The translations under genes and the position numbers were made by a program. The notes under the pieces are model-generated. The model was given only the letters and a program-made list of their open reading frames with translations. It had not been told where the DNA came from and searched no databases. Below are positions 14,551-22,036 of a DNA stretch of 33,320 nucleotides, piece after piece. Position 1 is the first letter of the stretch, and every line of letters begins with the position of its first letter. Source of the stretch: an uncultured Chloroflexota bacterium. GTDB taxonomy: Bacteria; Chloroflexota; Chloroflexia; Chloroflexales; Roseiflexaceae. The stretch spans positions 1 to 33,320 of the forward strand of contig CALFIC010000185.1 of assembly GCA_937876225.1 (NCBI GenBank), in the 5' to 3' direction.

Positions 14551-15165
14551 ATGGCATCGCACAATACCCCAACCTACACGTACTGGAAGCCAATTCCTCC
14601 ATTGATGCGCCGCATCAGCGTCGTTTTCTTTTTTCTCTTTTTTGCCGATTGGTGCCTAATCGCTGGTGTTCCATTTGATTATGTCTATTCAAAAGATGAC
14701 TTCACCCAAATGATTGTTGTTGATGGATTACTTTTATTGATTGCAATAATTAGTTTTTTGTTACCAATTATTAATAGTCGCCCTACCGAATCACGATTCC
14801 CCAACACCTTGCGTTGGATACTGGTTGGGGTTACCAGCGTGCAAATTTTGCCTGATGTCGTCCCCTACATCACCACCACAACCAATCACACCATGGAATA
14901 TTTAGTGGGTGGATTATGCGGGCTAATCTGTCTGCTTGGCTATCCTGCGTTTCGCACACCTGCACCATTCAAAGGCACACTCATCAATTCATTGTGTAGC
15001 ATCATTGTCACGATGAGCATCACGATACTCTATTGCATCGTTTTGATTTATGTGGGGACATACCCACTCACATTAACCATCAAATATGCAATTACCGGGG
15101 CGTCATTGCTCATTTTCATGATTTTGTTCTTTCAATACCGTCTCCGTTGGAGATGGGGGCGGTAG
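14551..15165 (+). CDS. Unknown polytopic membrane protein
   Basis: I do not recognise this 204-residue protein. Hydrophobic segments lie near 21-41, 52-74, 88-100, 115-132, 146-168 and 176-196, giving five or six transmembrane helices, and the C-terminus is basic (RLRWRWGR), probably cytoplasmic. No catalytic motif stands out. AAAGGATCC precedes the ATG at 14551; a longer frame begins at 14479, but that is upstream of the predicted transcription start. It is a single gene between the monophosphatase terminator and the ribosomal cluster terminator, and is more AT-rich than its neighbours, which may reflect its hydrophobic composition or later acquisition. Confidence 0.7.
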   Translation: MASHNTPTYTYWKPIPPLMRRISVVFFFLFFADWCLIAGVPFDYVYSKDDFTQMIVVDGLLLLIAIISFLLPIINSRPTESRFPNTLRWILVGVTSVQILPDVVPYITTTTNHTMEYLVGGLCGLICLLGYPAFRTPAPFKGTLINSLCSIIVTMSITILYCIVLIYVGTYPLTLTIKYAITGASLLIFMILFFQYRLRWRWGR

Positions 15166-15373
15166 TAATTATAAGTGCCATAGACAGGTTTTCATGGCAT
15201 TCACCGTTTGCCCATATTGCTTCATTAGATGATGGGCATTCACAAACTGCTTCGACCAATCGCATAATCCAGTGCCACACCCATTCACCCAGTGGAACCA
15301 GATTAGTTTTTACATGAATCAATGTACGGTTCAACGGCATCATATTGTTCGGGACAATGTAGTCACCCACAAC
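15166..15373. other. Non-coding spacer without a recognised gene
   Basis: This stretch between the convergent membrane protein gene and the ribosomal cluster terminator shows no convincing gene. A weak 6-bp hairpin (TGCCAT with ATGGCA, near 15177-15200) lacks a T run. A minus-strand open frame crosses it, but it starts inside the terminator hairpin and has no ribosome binding site. Confidence 0.5.
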
Positions 15374-15418
15374 AAAAACAGACCCCTTGTCGGGCATTAT
15401 GCCACGACAAGGGGTCTG
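15374..15418 (-). terminator. Rho-independent terminator of the ribosomal protein cluster
   Basis: CAGACCCCTTGTCG (15379-15392) pairs with CGACAAGGGGTCTG (15405-15418), 14 bp, extended by GGCA (15393-15396) with TGCC (15400-15403) after one bulged base. On the minus strand a run of five U follows (complement of 15374-15378). It lies 24 nt after the rpsI stop and ends the long transcript. Confidence 0.95.
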
Positions 15419-15442
15419 GTGTATACACAAGCCAAAACGTGA

Positions 15443-15841
15443 TTAACGCTTTGTGTATTGTGGGCGCTTGCGGGCGCGCTTGAGGCCCACCTTTTTGCGC
15501 TCTTTCATACGGGGGTCACGAGTCAACAAGCCAGCGCTTTTGAGGGCGGGACGCATTGCCAAGTCGAGGTCGAGGAGGGCACGGGCAATACCATGGCGCA
15601 CAGCGCTGCATTGGCCCGACACACCACCACCAAACACCTTGGCCATCACATTGAAGCTACCGACCTGGCCGGTTGCTTCGAACGGACGAGCCAATTCGGA
15701 CACAAACAAGGCACGATGCCCGAAATAGGCACTGACGCTCTTGCCATTGACTACGATTTCACCATTGCCTCGATAGAGGCGTACACGAGCAACTGCAGTC
15801 TTGCGACGACCCGTGCCTTGGTAATAGGTTTTCTCTGCCAT
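15443..15841 (-). CDS. rpsI: Small ribosomal subunit protein uS9
   Basis: S9 lies in the 30S head, and its C-terminal tail reaches the P-site tRNA. The 132-residue product has GTGRRKTAVARVRLY at the start and ends KRARKRPQYTKR, the conserved basic tail. It is the last gene of the cluster, 21 nt after rplM, and the rplM-rpsI pair is kept together in most bacteria. Confidence 0.97.
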   Translation of the reverse strand: MAEKTYYQGTGRRKTAVARVRLYRGNGEIVVNGKSVSAYFGHRALFVSELARPFEATGQVGSFNVMAKVFGGGVSGQCSAVRHGIARALLDLDLAMRPALKSAGLLTRDPRMKERKKVGLKRARKRPQYTKR

Positions 15842-15862
15842 TATATCCCTCTCGTCGTTGCG

Positions 15863-16303
15863 TTAGAACCGAGCCTGCGGAACAAACACGGTTGGTTGTT
15901 GCGCAAGGTGCGGATGCGTTGCACCAGCATAAATGCGAAGCTTCACCAATTGACGGCGACCAAGTCGCGTCTTGGGGAGCATGCCTTTGACCGCATAGCG
16001 CAAAATACGGTCTGGGTGCGTGGCCAACATACGGCGGTAGCTGACCGACTTGAACCCACCCGGATAATTCGAGTGGCGATAGTACATTTTTTGATCCTGC
16101 TTCTTGCCGAGCAGCTGGATCTTTTCCGCATTGATGATTACGACGAAGTCGCCACCGTCAATGTTGGGGCTAAATGTCGGTTTGTGCTTCCCACGCAATA
16201 GCGTGGCGATTTGGGTTGAGAGACGACCAACGGTTTGCCCGTCGGCATCTATCACATACCAATCGCGTGACACTTCCGATGCCTTCTGTGAATAGGTTTT
16301 CAT
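15863..16303 (-). CDS. rplM: Large ribosomal subunit protein uL13
   Basis: L13 is an early 50S assembly protein that binds 23S rRNA. The 146 residues include WYVIDADGQTVGRLSTQIA, GDFVVIINAEKI and AVKGMLPKTRLGRR, all diagnostic. An ATG two codons upstream (16309) is possible, but AAGGA is only 2 nt from it and 8 nt from the ATG at 16303, so I prefer the latter. The gene lies 23 nt after truA. Confidence 0.96.
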   Translation of the reverse strand: MKTYSQKASEVSRDWYVIDADGQTVGRLSTQIATLLRGKHKPTFSPNIDGGDFVVIINAEKIQLLGKKQDQKMYYRHSNYPGGFKSVSYRRMLATHPDRILRYAVKGMLPKTRLGRRQLVKLRIYAGATHPHLAQQPTVFVPQARF

Positions 16304-16326
16304 GCCCATATTCCTTACCTACAGCG

Positions 16327-17109
16327 TCATTTCACGTGTGACGGGTCCGGTCGCAATGCCGACGCGGGGTAATCCACCGCCACCATTGTCAAGCCGTGCG
16401 CCGGAGCGAGTAACCCAGCCTGTTGGCGATTCCGTCCCTGCAAGATTGCATGCAACCCAGCAGTCGTCAGTCGCCCAGTACCGACCATGACCAATGTGCC
16501 AACCATTATACGCACCATATTGCGCAAAAAACCATTTGCACTCAAACGAACCACTACGAGTGGTTGTCCATCACGGGTTGTGCGCAGGCACGATACCCGA
16601 TCACAGCGCCGAATCGTAGTACCCACCGGAGCACCCACGGTAAATGCAGCAAAATCGTGTGTGCCAACCAAAACTTGTGCTGCCGCATGCATCGCATCGC
16701 TATCAAGCGGTCGCGCTACTGCCAAGGTTGTGCGCCGTAATAACGGCGACGCCACCAATCCATTATCAATCACATACTCGTAGGTGCGCCGTTCGGCCCA
16801 AAAACGTGCATGGAATTGATGTGGAGCATCCCAAGCCGTAATAATCGCAACATCGGCAGGAAGTATCGCATTCATCGCCCGGACAATGGTGGTCAACGAA
16901 CGTTGACTTGTGGTCAACACGTTGGCAACTTGCCCTGTTGCATGGACTCCTGCATCCGTACGCCCCGCCAGCGTTATCCGTACCTGCTCGTTGTGCAGGC
17001 GGTGCCACGCTGACTCTAGTTCACCTTGCACCGACCGTCCCTCAGATTGCCATTGGGAGCCAACCAAATCGGTGCCATCATAGGCTACTTGGAACGCAAT
17101 ATTGCGCAC
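16327..17109 (-). CDS. truA: tRNA pseudouridine(38-40) synthase TruA
   Basis: TruA converts U38-U40 of the anticodon arm to pseudouridine. The catalytic motif GRTDAGVHATGQ has the nucleophile Asp52, and ARFWAERRTYEYVI and NGFLRNMVRIMVGTL are further family motifs. The product is 260 residues with a GTG start at 17109, giving the usual N-terminus MRNI, with GGGTGA just upstream. A TTG at 17121 adds four residues but has no ribosome binding site. It follows rplQ by 12 nt and precedes rplM, the common order. Confidence 0.95.
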   Translation of the reverse strand: MRNIAFQVAYDGTDLVGSQWQSEGRSVQGELESAWHRLHNEQVRITLAGRTDAGVHATGQVANVLTTSQRSLTTIVRAMNAILPADVAIITAWDAPHQFHARFWAERRTYEYVIDNGLVASPLLRRTTLAVARPLDSDAMHAAAQVLVGTHDFAAFTVGAPVGTTIRRCDRVSCLRTTRDGQPLVVVRLSANGFLRNMVRIMVGTLVMVGTGRLTTAGLHAILQGRNRQQAGLLAPAHGLTMVAVDYPASALRPDPSHVK

Positions 17110-17121
17110 CAGGTCACCCAA

Positions 17122-17472
17122 CTACAACAGCTCGATAATTGCCATTTCGGCGCCATCACCCAACCGGGGTCCCAATTTGGTGATACGTGAATAGCCGCTG
17201 CTACGATCTTTGAATTGCTCAGGAGCAAATGCAAACAATGCACGCATGGCGTCTTTGCTGGCCAAGCGTGACAATGCCAAGCGGCGATTATGTGGGTTGT
17301 CAATGCGTCCCAACGTAATCAACGATTCGATTTCAGGCTGGATGGCCTTGGCTTTGGTGATGGTGGTTTTGATACGGCGATGTTCGATTAACGAAATCAT
17401 CAAACCGCGGTACAACGCTACGCGCTGTTCCTTATCGCGACCCAATTTGTACCCTACACGACGATGTCGCAT
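17122..17472 (-). CDS. rplQ: Large ribosomal subunit protein bL17
   Basis: L17 lies near the peptide exit tunnel. The 116-residue product starts MRHRRVGYKLGRDKEQRVAL and continues LMISLIEHRRIKTTITKAK, both characteristic. It follows rpoA by 57 nt, the conserved alpha-operon order. Confidence 0.97.
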   Translation of the reverse strand: MRHRRVGYKLGRDKEQRVALYRGLMISLIEHRRIKTTITKAKAIQPEIESLITLGRIDNPHNRRLALSRLASKDAMRALFAFAPEQFKDRSSGYSRITKLGPRLGDGAEMAIIELL

Positions 17473-17492
17473 CTTCGTTCCTCATACATCAC

Positions 17493-17522
17493 GCGGTACG
17501 ACCACTTACGTGGACGCACCGC
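17493..17522 (-). other. Intergenic stem-loop, rpoA-rplQ
   Basis: GCGGT (17493-17497) pairs with ACCGC (17518-17522), and an inner CCAC (17502-17505) pairs with GTGG (17510-17513). On the transcribed strand the loop reads GTAA, a GNRA-type tetraloop. No U run follows, so it is not a terminator. Confidence 0.45.
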
Positions 17523-17529
17523 CGTCCGT

Positions 17530-18561
17530 CTATTCCACTTCAACGTCTTCGCCCGTGGCAGTTACGCTTTGGACGTCGTCGCTTGACTTACCCCATTTAC
17601 CGCCTGGGTCATATCCTGCTTTGAGGCACATCTCACGGACTTTGTCCTTGATTTCGTCAAGTGACTTATCACCAAGGTTGCGGACCGCTTTGAGTTGCTT
17701 CTCGTCCATCTGCAAAATCTGGCCAATCGTGGTGATATCGGCACGGCGCAAACAATTGTGTGTGCGTGTCGTGAGCTCCAACTGATCGACCGAACGTTCC
17801 ATAATTGACGAAGGAATAGCACTTCCATCTACCACAGGCAATGCGCCTGGTACGGTTTCTTCTTCGACGTCCAAACCGCCCAACCGATTAAAGTCAGCGA
17901 CGATTTGGTTGTACTGCACCAAGACTTGGGCAGCATGGCGAAGGGCATCACCGGGTTTGATTGTGCCATCACTAAAGATTTCAATGATCAAACGATCATA
18001 GTTTGTTGCTTGACCCACGCGCGTGTTTTCGACGACGTAATTGACCTTGGGAATGGGGGTAAAAATCGCATCGATGGGAATTTCGCCAATAGCGACGATT
18101 TCGCCCATTTCTGCGGGGACATACCCTTTGCCCGTTTCCACGGTAAATTCCATCTCGATCCGACTTTCGTTGCCATCGAGGGTGCAGATATAGTGATCTG
18201 GGTTGACCAGTTCGACATTGCTCGGCACATCCATATGTCGGGCCAGCACCGGGCCAGCACCTTGGCGTACCAACGACACACGCACCTTACGGTTGGCATA
18301 TGAGCGGAGGCGGATGCCTTTGACATTGAGGACGATTTCGGTTACATCTTCGCGGACACCAGGAATGGTTGAGAATTCATGGTAGACGCCTTCGATTTTC
18401 ACCTTGGTAATCGCCGCTCCAGGGATCGATGACAACAGCACGCGACGCAACGCATTCCCCAAGGTATGACCATACCCTGGATCCAGCGGTTCGATTTTAA
18501 AGCGGCCGTAGTTTTCTTCTGCCGCAACCAATTCGATACTCGGCTTTGCGATGTCAAGCAC
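17530..18561 (-). CDS. rpoA: DNA-directed RNA polymerase subunit alpha
   Basis: Alpha dimerises to nucleate RNA polymerase assembly, and its C-terminal domain contacts UP elements and activators. The 343-residue product has an N-terminal domain with FKIEPLDPGYGHTLGNALRR and LLSSIPGAAITKVKIEGVYH, a linker near 235-265, and the C-terminal domain with LTTRTHNCLRRADITTIGQI and NLGDKSLDEIKDKV. It starts with GTG and has AAGGAGG 7 nt upstream. It is separated from rpsD by 90 nt, the largest gap in the cluster, which holds a strong hairpin. Confidence 0.97.
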   Translation of the reverse strand: MLDIAKPSIELVAAEENYGRFKIEPLDPGYGHTLGNALRRVLLSSIPGAAITKVKIEGVYHEFSTIPGVREDVTEIVLNVKGIRLRSYANRKVRVSLVRQGAGPVLARHMDVPSNVELVNPDHYICTLDGNESRIEMEFTVETGKGYVPAEMGEIVAIGEIPIDAIFTPIPKVNYVVENTRVGQATNYDRLIIEIFSDGTIKPGDALRHAAQVLVQYNQIVADFNRLGGLDVEEETVPGALPVVDGSAIPSSIMERSVDQLELTTRTHNCLRRADITTIGQILQMDEKQLKAVRNLGDKSLDEIKDKVREMCLKAGYDPGGKWGKSSDDVQSVTATGEDVEVE

Positions 18562-18614
18562 CGTTCGCCTCCTTACATCGTCACTGCGCTACTAACCACC
18601 GTAAGACTTGCGGA

Positions 18615-18641
18615 GCATCATTACCCAACGGGCAATGATGC
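18615..18641 (-). other. Intergenic stem-loop, rpsD-rpoA
   Basis: On the minus-strand RNA, GCAUCAUUGCCC pairs with GGGUAAUGAUGC through 12 continuous pairs including one G-U, closed by the triloop GUU. On the plus strand the same position is an A/C mismatch, so the structure favours the transcribed strand. No U run follows. It could control rpoA expression relative to rpsD or stabilise processed mRNA. Confidence 0.65.
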
Positions 18642-18651
18642 CTGCAACAAA

Positions 18652-19269
18652 CTAACGGCTGTAGAATTCTACAATCAACTGCTCGTTGATGCCTTGCTCA
18701 CCATCTTCGCGGCGGGGAAGCGCCGTGATTTCTGCGGTCAAGTCAGCATGCGTCACGCGCATCCATTCGGGGGCGCGATGCAATAATTCTTTGGCTTCGA
18801 GCAGCGTCTTGAAGTAGACCCGCTTGCGACTTTCGACGCGCACTGCCACTTTTTCACCAACCCGCACCGTATAGGAAGGGATATTGGTTTTACGACCATT
18901 GACGGTAACGTGGCCGTGGGCAACCAACTGACGAGCTTGTGAGCGCGTCGTGGCCAAACCCATACGGTACACGACGTTGTCGAGGCGCCGCTCGAGCAAC
19001 ATAAAGAGCGCTGCGCCGGTTTCACCGGGCACGCGTTGGGCACGGGCATACAAATTGCGAAATTGTCGCTCAAGGACGCCATACATGTAGCGTGCTTTTT
19101 GCTTTTCTTGCAATTGCATCCCATAGTCAGACAACTGGCGCCGACGAGCGGTCGGGCCATGTTGACCTGGAGGGAATGGGCGCTTATTCAGCACCTTTTG
19201 AGCCTTGTCGGTCAAGGCAATATTCAGCCGACGGCTGATTTTTGCAATGGGTCCACGGTAGCGAGCCAT
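18652..19269 (-). CDS. rpsD: Small ribosomal subunit protein uS4
   Basis: S4 is a primary 16S-binding protein that nucleates 30S assembly and is often an autoregulator of its operon. The 205 residues start MARYRGPIAKISRRL, and the S4 RNA-binding domain appears as RLDNVVYRMGLATTRSQARQ and LVAHGHVTVNGRKTNIPSY. The N-terminus lacks the zinc-binding cysteines of some S4 proteins. It is in the alpha-operon order rpsM-rpsK-rpsD-rpoA-rplQ. Confidence 0.97.
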   Translation of the reverse strand: MARYRGPIAKISRRLNIALTDKAQKVLNKRPFPPGQHGPTARRRQLSDYGMQLQEKQKARYMYGVLERQFRNLYARAQRVPGETGAALFMLLERRLDNVVYRMGLATTRSQARQLVAHGHVTVNGRKTNIPSYTVRVGEKVAVRVESRKRVYFKTLLEAKELLHRAPEWMRVTHADLTAEITALPRREDGEQGINEQLIVEFYSR

Positions 19270-19289
19270 CTACTACTCTCTCCTCGAAG

Positions 19290-19709
19290 TTAAACGCGCC
19301 GGCGCTTGGGCGGTCGGCAACCGTTATGCGGAATGGGGGTAACGTCGGTAATAGCGCTGACTTGTAAGCCAGCTGACTGCAATGCGCGCACTGCAGCCTC
19401 GCGCCCAGCGCCGGGACCCTTCACAAATACCTCAATAGTGCGCATGCCGTTTTCGAGCGCCTTACGGGCGGCGATTTCGGCGGCAATCTGGGCGGCGTAG
19501 GGAGTGCTTTTGCGTGACCCCTTGAAGCCGTTGTGTCCAGCGCTTGACCAACACACCACCGCACCCATCGGATCGGTAATCGTCACGATGGTATTGTTGA
19601 ATGTGCTCTGCACATGTGCCTGACCACGGGGGACGTTTTTGCGCTCACGACGCTTGCCACGTTGGCGCTTGGGCGCCGTACCACCCTTGGTTGTCTTTGC
19701 CTTTGCCAT
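19290..19709 (-). CDS. rpsK: Small ribosomal subunit protein uS11
   Basis: S11 forms part of the 30S platform near the mRNA exit. The 139-residue product has a basic N-terminal extension, then AHVQSTFNNTIVTITDPMG, SSAGHNGFKGSRKSTPYAAQ and the C-terminal DVTPIPHNGCRPPKRRRV. It lies 20 nt upstream of rpsD. Confidence 0.97.
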   Translation of the reverse strand: MAKAKTTKGGTAPKRQRGKRRERKNVPRGQAHVQSTFNNTIVTITDPMGAVVCWSSAGHNGFKGSRKSTPYAAQIAAEIAARKALENGMRTIEVFVKGPGAGREAAVRALQSAGLQVSAITDVTPIPHNGCRPPKRRRV

Positions 19710-19730
19710 GATTCCTCCACACGTTGCTGC

Positions 19731-19752
19731 GGCGTATCGTTGTTACGACGCC
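19731..19752 (-). other. Intergenic stem-loop, rpsM-rpsK
   Basis: GGCG (19731-19734) pairs with CGCC (19749-19752), and TCGT (19737-19740) pairs with ACGA (19745-19748), with a two-base bulge and a four-base loop. It is a modest structure with no U run. Confidence 0.35.
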
Positions 19753-19769
19753 CGCGCATATTGCAACTG

Positions 19770-20153
19770 TTACTTCTTGAGTGTCTTCTTCTTGATACCA
19801 ATCGACGCGCCTTTGCGGCCACGGCGGGTACGGGCGTTGGTACGGGTGCGTTGTCCACGGACAGGCAACCCTTTGCGGTGGCGGAGGCCACGATAACAGG
19901 CAATGTCCATCAACCGCTTGATGTTCATTTGAATCTCGCGGCGTAGATCGCCTTCCACCCGGAATTCGCGTTCCACAATTTCGCGGATACGTACCAGTTC
20001 GTCTTCGGTCAAGTCGCGTACGCGCGTGGCCGGATTAACGTTGGCACGTTCCAAAATTTGAGCACCATTGGTGCGACCGATCCCGAAGACGTAAGTAATC
20101 GAGATGTCGATTCGCTTGTTTCGTGGGATGTCGATCCCAGCAATACGAGCCAT
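19770..20153 (-). CDS. rpsM: Small ribosomal subunit protein uS13
   Basis: S13 sits in the 30S head and forms the inter-subunit bridge with L5. The 127 residues begin MARIAGIDIPRNKRIDISIT and include YVFGIGRTNGAQIL and the basic C-terminal GLPVRGQRTRTNARTRRG. It is 69 nt after rpmJ. Confidence 0.97.
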   Translation of the reverse strand: MARIAGIDIPRNKRIDISITYVFGIGRTNGAQILERANVNPATRVRDLTEDELVRIREIVEREFRVEGDLRREIQMNIKRLMDIACYRGLRHRKGLPVRGQRTRTNARTRRGRKGASIGIKKKTLKK

Positions 20154-20175
20154 GCTTGCCTCTTTACCATCTGTG

Positions 20176-20201
20176 TCGCCTAGGTATCTGCCACCCGGCG
20201 A
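20176..20201 (-). other. Intergenic stem-loop, rpmJ-rpsM
   Basis: TCGCC (20176-20180) pairs with GGCGA (20197-20201), and inner GGT pairs with ACC. It is a modest structure in the 69-nt gap, without a U run. Confidence 0.35.
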
Positions 20202-20222
20202 TTCCGCTGCTCTTTGTCGACT

Positions 20223-20339
20223 CTATCCCTGACGTTGCTTATGTTTTGGTGCGCGACTGCAGATCACCCGAATGATGCCCTTGCGTTTGATCACGCGGCA
20301 ATACTCGCAGCGTGGTTTGACCGAAGCCTGAACCTTCAC
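20223..20339 (-). CDS. rpmJ: Large ribosomal subunit protein bL36 (zinc type)
   Basis: This is a 38-residue gene, too short for most ORF thresholds. L36 is a zinc-ribbon protein of the 50S subunit. The product reads MKVQASVKPRCEYC, then KRKGIIRVICS, and ends PKHKQRQG. Cys11, Cys14, Cys27 and His32 are the zinc ligands, so it is the C+ form. The start is GTG at 20339 with a purine-rich AAGGGGG upstream. It lies 20 nt after infA and precedes rpsM, the conserved order. Confidence 0.95.
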   Translation of the reverse strand: MKVQASVKPRCEYCRVIKRKGIIRVICSRAPKHKQRQG

Positions 20340-20359
20340 AACAGCCCCCTTACAGTAAC

Positions 20360-20581
20360 TTACTTATACCGATACGTAATACGACCACGAGTCAAATCGT
20401 ATGGTGAGAGCTCTACCAAAACGCGATCGCCCTTCAAGATTCGGATGTAGTTCATCCGCATCCGCCCTGAAATATGGGCTAATACCTCTGGACCATTCTC
20501 GAGTTGTACTTGGAACATGGCATTCGGTAACGGTTCAAGCACCGTACCTTCCATCTCGATCACGTCTTTTTTCTTAGTCAT
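20360..20581 (-). CDS. infA: Translation initiation factor IF-1
   Basis: IF-1 occupies the A site during initiation and aids IF-2 and IF-3. The 73-residue OB-fold protein includes KDVIEMEGTVLEPLPNAMF, VLAHISGRMRMNYIRIL and LSPYDLTRGRITYRYK. Its ATG overlaps the map stop (ATGA, 4 nt), so it is translationally coupled to map. Confidence 0.97.
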   Translation of the reverse strand: MTKKKDVIEMEGTVLEPLPNAMFQVQLENGPEVLAHISGRMRMNYIRILKGDRVLVELSPYDLTRGRITYRYK

Positions 20582-21357
20582 AGCACCTCATCACTCACGT
20601 CCTGACTCGTCAGGATCTCCAGCGCTCCATCCGTAACCGCTACGGTGTGTTCATAGTGTGCCGCGAGACGACTGTCCGTCGTCACAACTGTCCATCCATC
20701 GCGTTGGACCATGGTGGCTGGGTTACCACACACAATCATCGGCTCGATAGCGAACGTCATCCCAGGTTGCAAGAGTAACCCCCGCCCTGGCGGCCCATAA
20801 TTGAGAATCTGCGGATCCTCATGCAAGGCACGGCCTATCCCATGACTAATGTAATTGCGGATCACTCCATAGCCCCGCGTTTCCGCGTAATTCTGGATGG
20901 CCCACGATATATCTGAAAGTCGTGCCCCTGTTTGCACAACTGACAGCGCATGATATAACGTTTCTTCGGTGACACGCAACAATCCTGCTGCTTCCTCCGA
21001 AACGGTGCCGACTGCATAACTCCACGCTGAATCCGCATGGTACCCGTCGACACACACACCGATGTCGATACTCACAATATCCCCAGCCCGCAACACGCGC
21101 TTGCCTGGGATACCATGGACTAACTCTTCGTTGACCGAGATACAGGTCGCGGCCGGGTATGCTGGTGGACCACCATACCCCAAAAACGACGGCGTACCGG
21201 AATGGGCCGTAATGAGTTTGTGCACCCGTACATCGAGCTCACGTGTGGTGATACCCGGCTCGACCCAGGTCCGCAATTGACGATGACACATGCCGACGAT
21301 AGCGCCGGCCCGGCGCATCGCTGCCAACTCACGTTGGTTTTTACGCGTGACTGCCAT
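20578..21357 (-). CDS. map: Methionine aminopeptidase, type I
   Basis: The enzyme removes the initiator methionine from nascent proteins. The 259-residue protein carries the five metal ligands of the family: Asp98 (SIDIG), Asp109 (YHADSAW), His172 (SHGIGRALHE), Glu205 (FAIEPM) and Glu236 (HYEHT), plus His81 in VHGIPG. It has no N-terminal zinc finger, so it is the short type Ia form. The stop is TGA. Its first 17 nt overlap the end of adk in another frame, an unusually long coupling overlap. Confidence 0.97.
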   Translation of the reverse strand: MAVTRKNQRELAAMRRAGAIVGMCHRQLRTWVEPGITTRELDVRVHKLITAHSGTPSFLGYGGPPAYPAATCISVNEELVHGIPGKRVLRAGDIVSIDIGVCVDGYHADSAWSYAVGTVSEEAAGLLRVTEETLYHALSVVQTGARLSDISWAIQNYAETRGYGVIRNYISHGIGRALHEDPQILNYGPPGRGLLLQPGMTFAIEPMIVCGNPATMVQRDGWTVVTTDSRLAAHYEHTVAVTDGALEILTSQDVSDEVL

Positions 21358-22000
21358 GTATCCCCATCAATTGCAACATGCTATTGGTGACCTGCGTTAT
21401 TTCGCGCATACCATCAATTTCACGCAACAAACTTTGTTTGTGATAATACTCAATCAATGGCATCGTTTGCGCAAAGTAGACTTCCAGCCGATGCCGCGCA
21501 GTTTCCATTGTATCATCACTGCGTTGATAGAGCTTACCACCACATTCATCACAAACGTCTGGACGTTTAGATGGAAAGTAATATACATTATACGTTGAAC
21601 CACACGTTTTACAAGTCTGTCTTCCAGCTATGCGCCGTAACAACATCTCGTCAGGGACACGTAAGTATAACACATGATCGACGTGTCGTCCTTGCCGTTG
21701 TAATTCAACGCCCAGCGCAATGGCTTGATCACTTGTGCGCGGGAAGCCATCAAAAATGACTCCTTTGGCACAATCGGGCATTCCAATGCGCTCCATTATC
21801 ATACGAATGACCACTTCGTCAGGGACTAATTCACCACGATCCATATAGGATTTGGCCAACATCCCCAATTCAGTGCCTTGGCGTAACGCTGCTCGAAACA
21901 AATCGCCACTCGCCACATGCAAAAGTCCAGAGTATTCTTCGAGTACCTTTGCCTGTGTGCCTTTGCCTGCACCAGGTGCCCCTAGCAAAATGACGTCCAT
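21341..22000 (-). CDS. adk: Adenylate kinase, zinc-containing long form
   Basis: The enzyme interconverts ATP + AMP and 2 ADP. The 219 residues start with the P-loop GAPGAGKGTQ (7-16), and FDGFPRT is the AMP-site motif. The LID domain carries four cysteines (Cys130, Cys133, Cys150, Cys153), so it binds zinc as in Gram-positive enzymes. It lies between secY and map, the standard spc-operon order. The end overlaps map by 17 nt. Confidence 0.97.
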   Translation of the reverse strand: MDVILLGAPGAGKGTQAKVLEEYSGLLHVASGDLFRAALRQGTELGMLAKSYMDRGELVPDEVVIRMIMERIGMPDCAKGVIFDGFPRTSDQAIALGVELQRQGRHVDHVLYLRVPDEMLLRRIAGRQTCKTCGSTYNVYYFPSKRPDVCDECGGKLYQRSDDTMETARHRLEVYFAQTMPLIEYYHKQSLLREIDGMREITQVTNSMLQLMGIHGSHA

Positions 22001-22036
22001 CGTAAGCCCCCCTGCTGCTCTACTTCGAACTGCAGT

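Noticed and set aside
15177..15200. Terminator for the membrane protein gene
   Set aside because: Only a 6-bp stem with a 12-base loop and no T run after it.
15116..15430. Minus-strand open frame after rpsI
   Set aside because: It starts inside the terminator hairpin, overlaps the end of the membrane protein gene, has no ribosome binding site and resembles no family I know.
18615..18641. Terminator between rpsD and rpoA
   Set aside because: The hairpin is strong, but no U run follows on the transcribed strand, and rpoA and rplQ downstream have no separate promoter that I can see.
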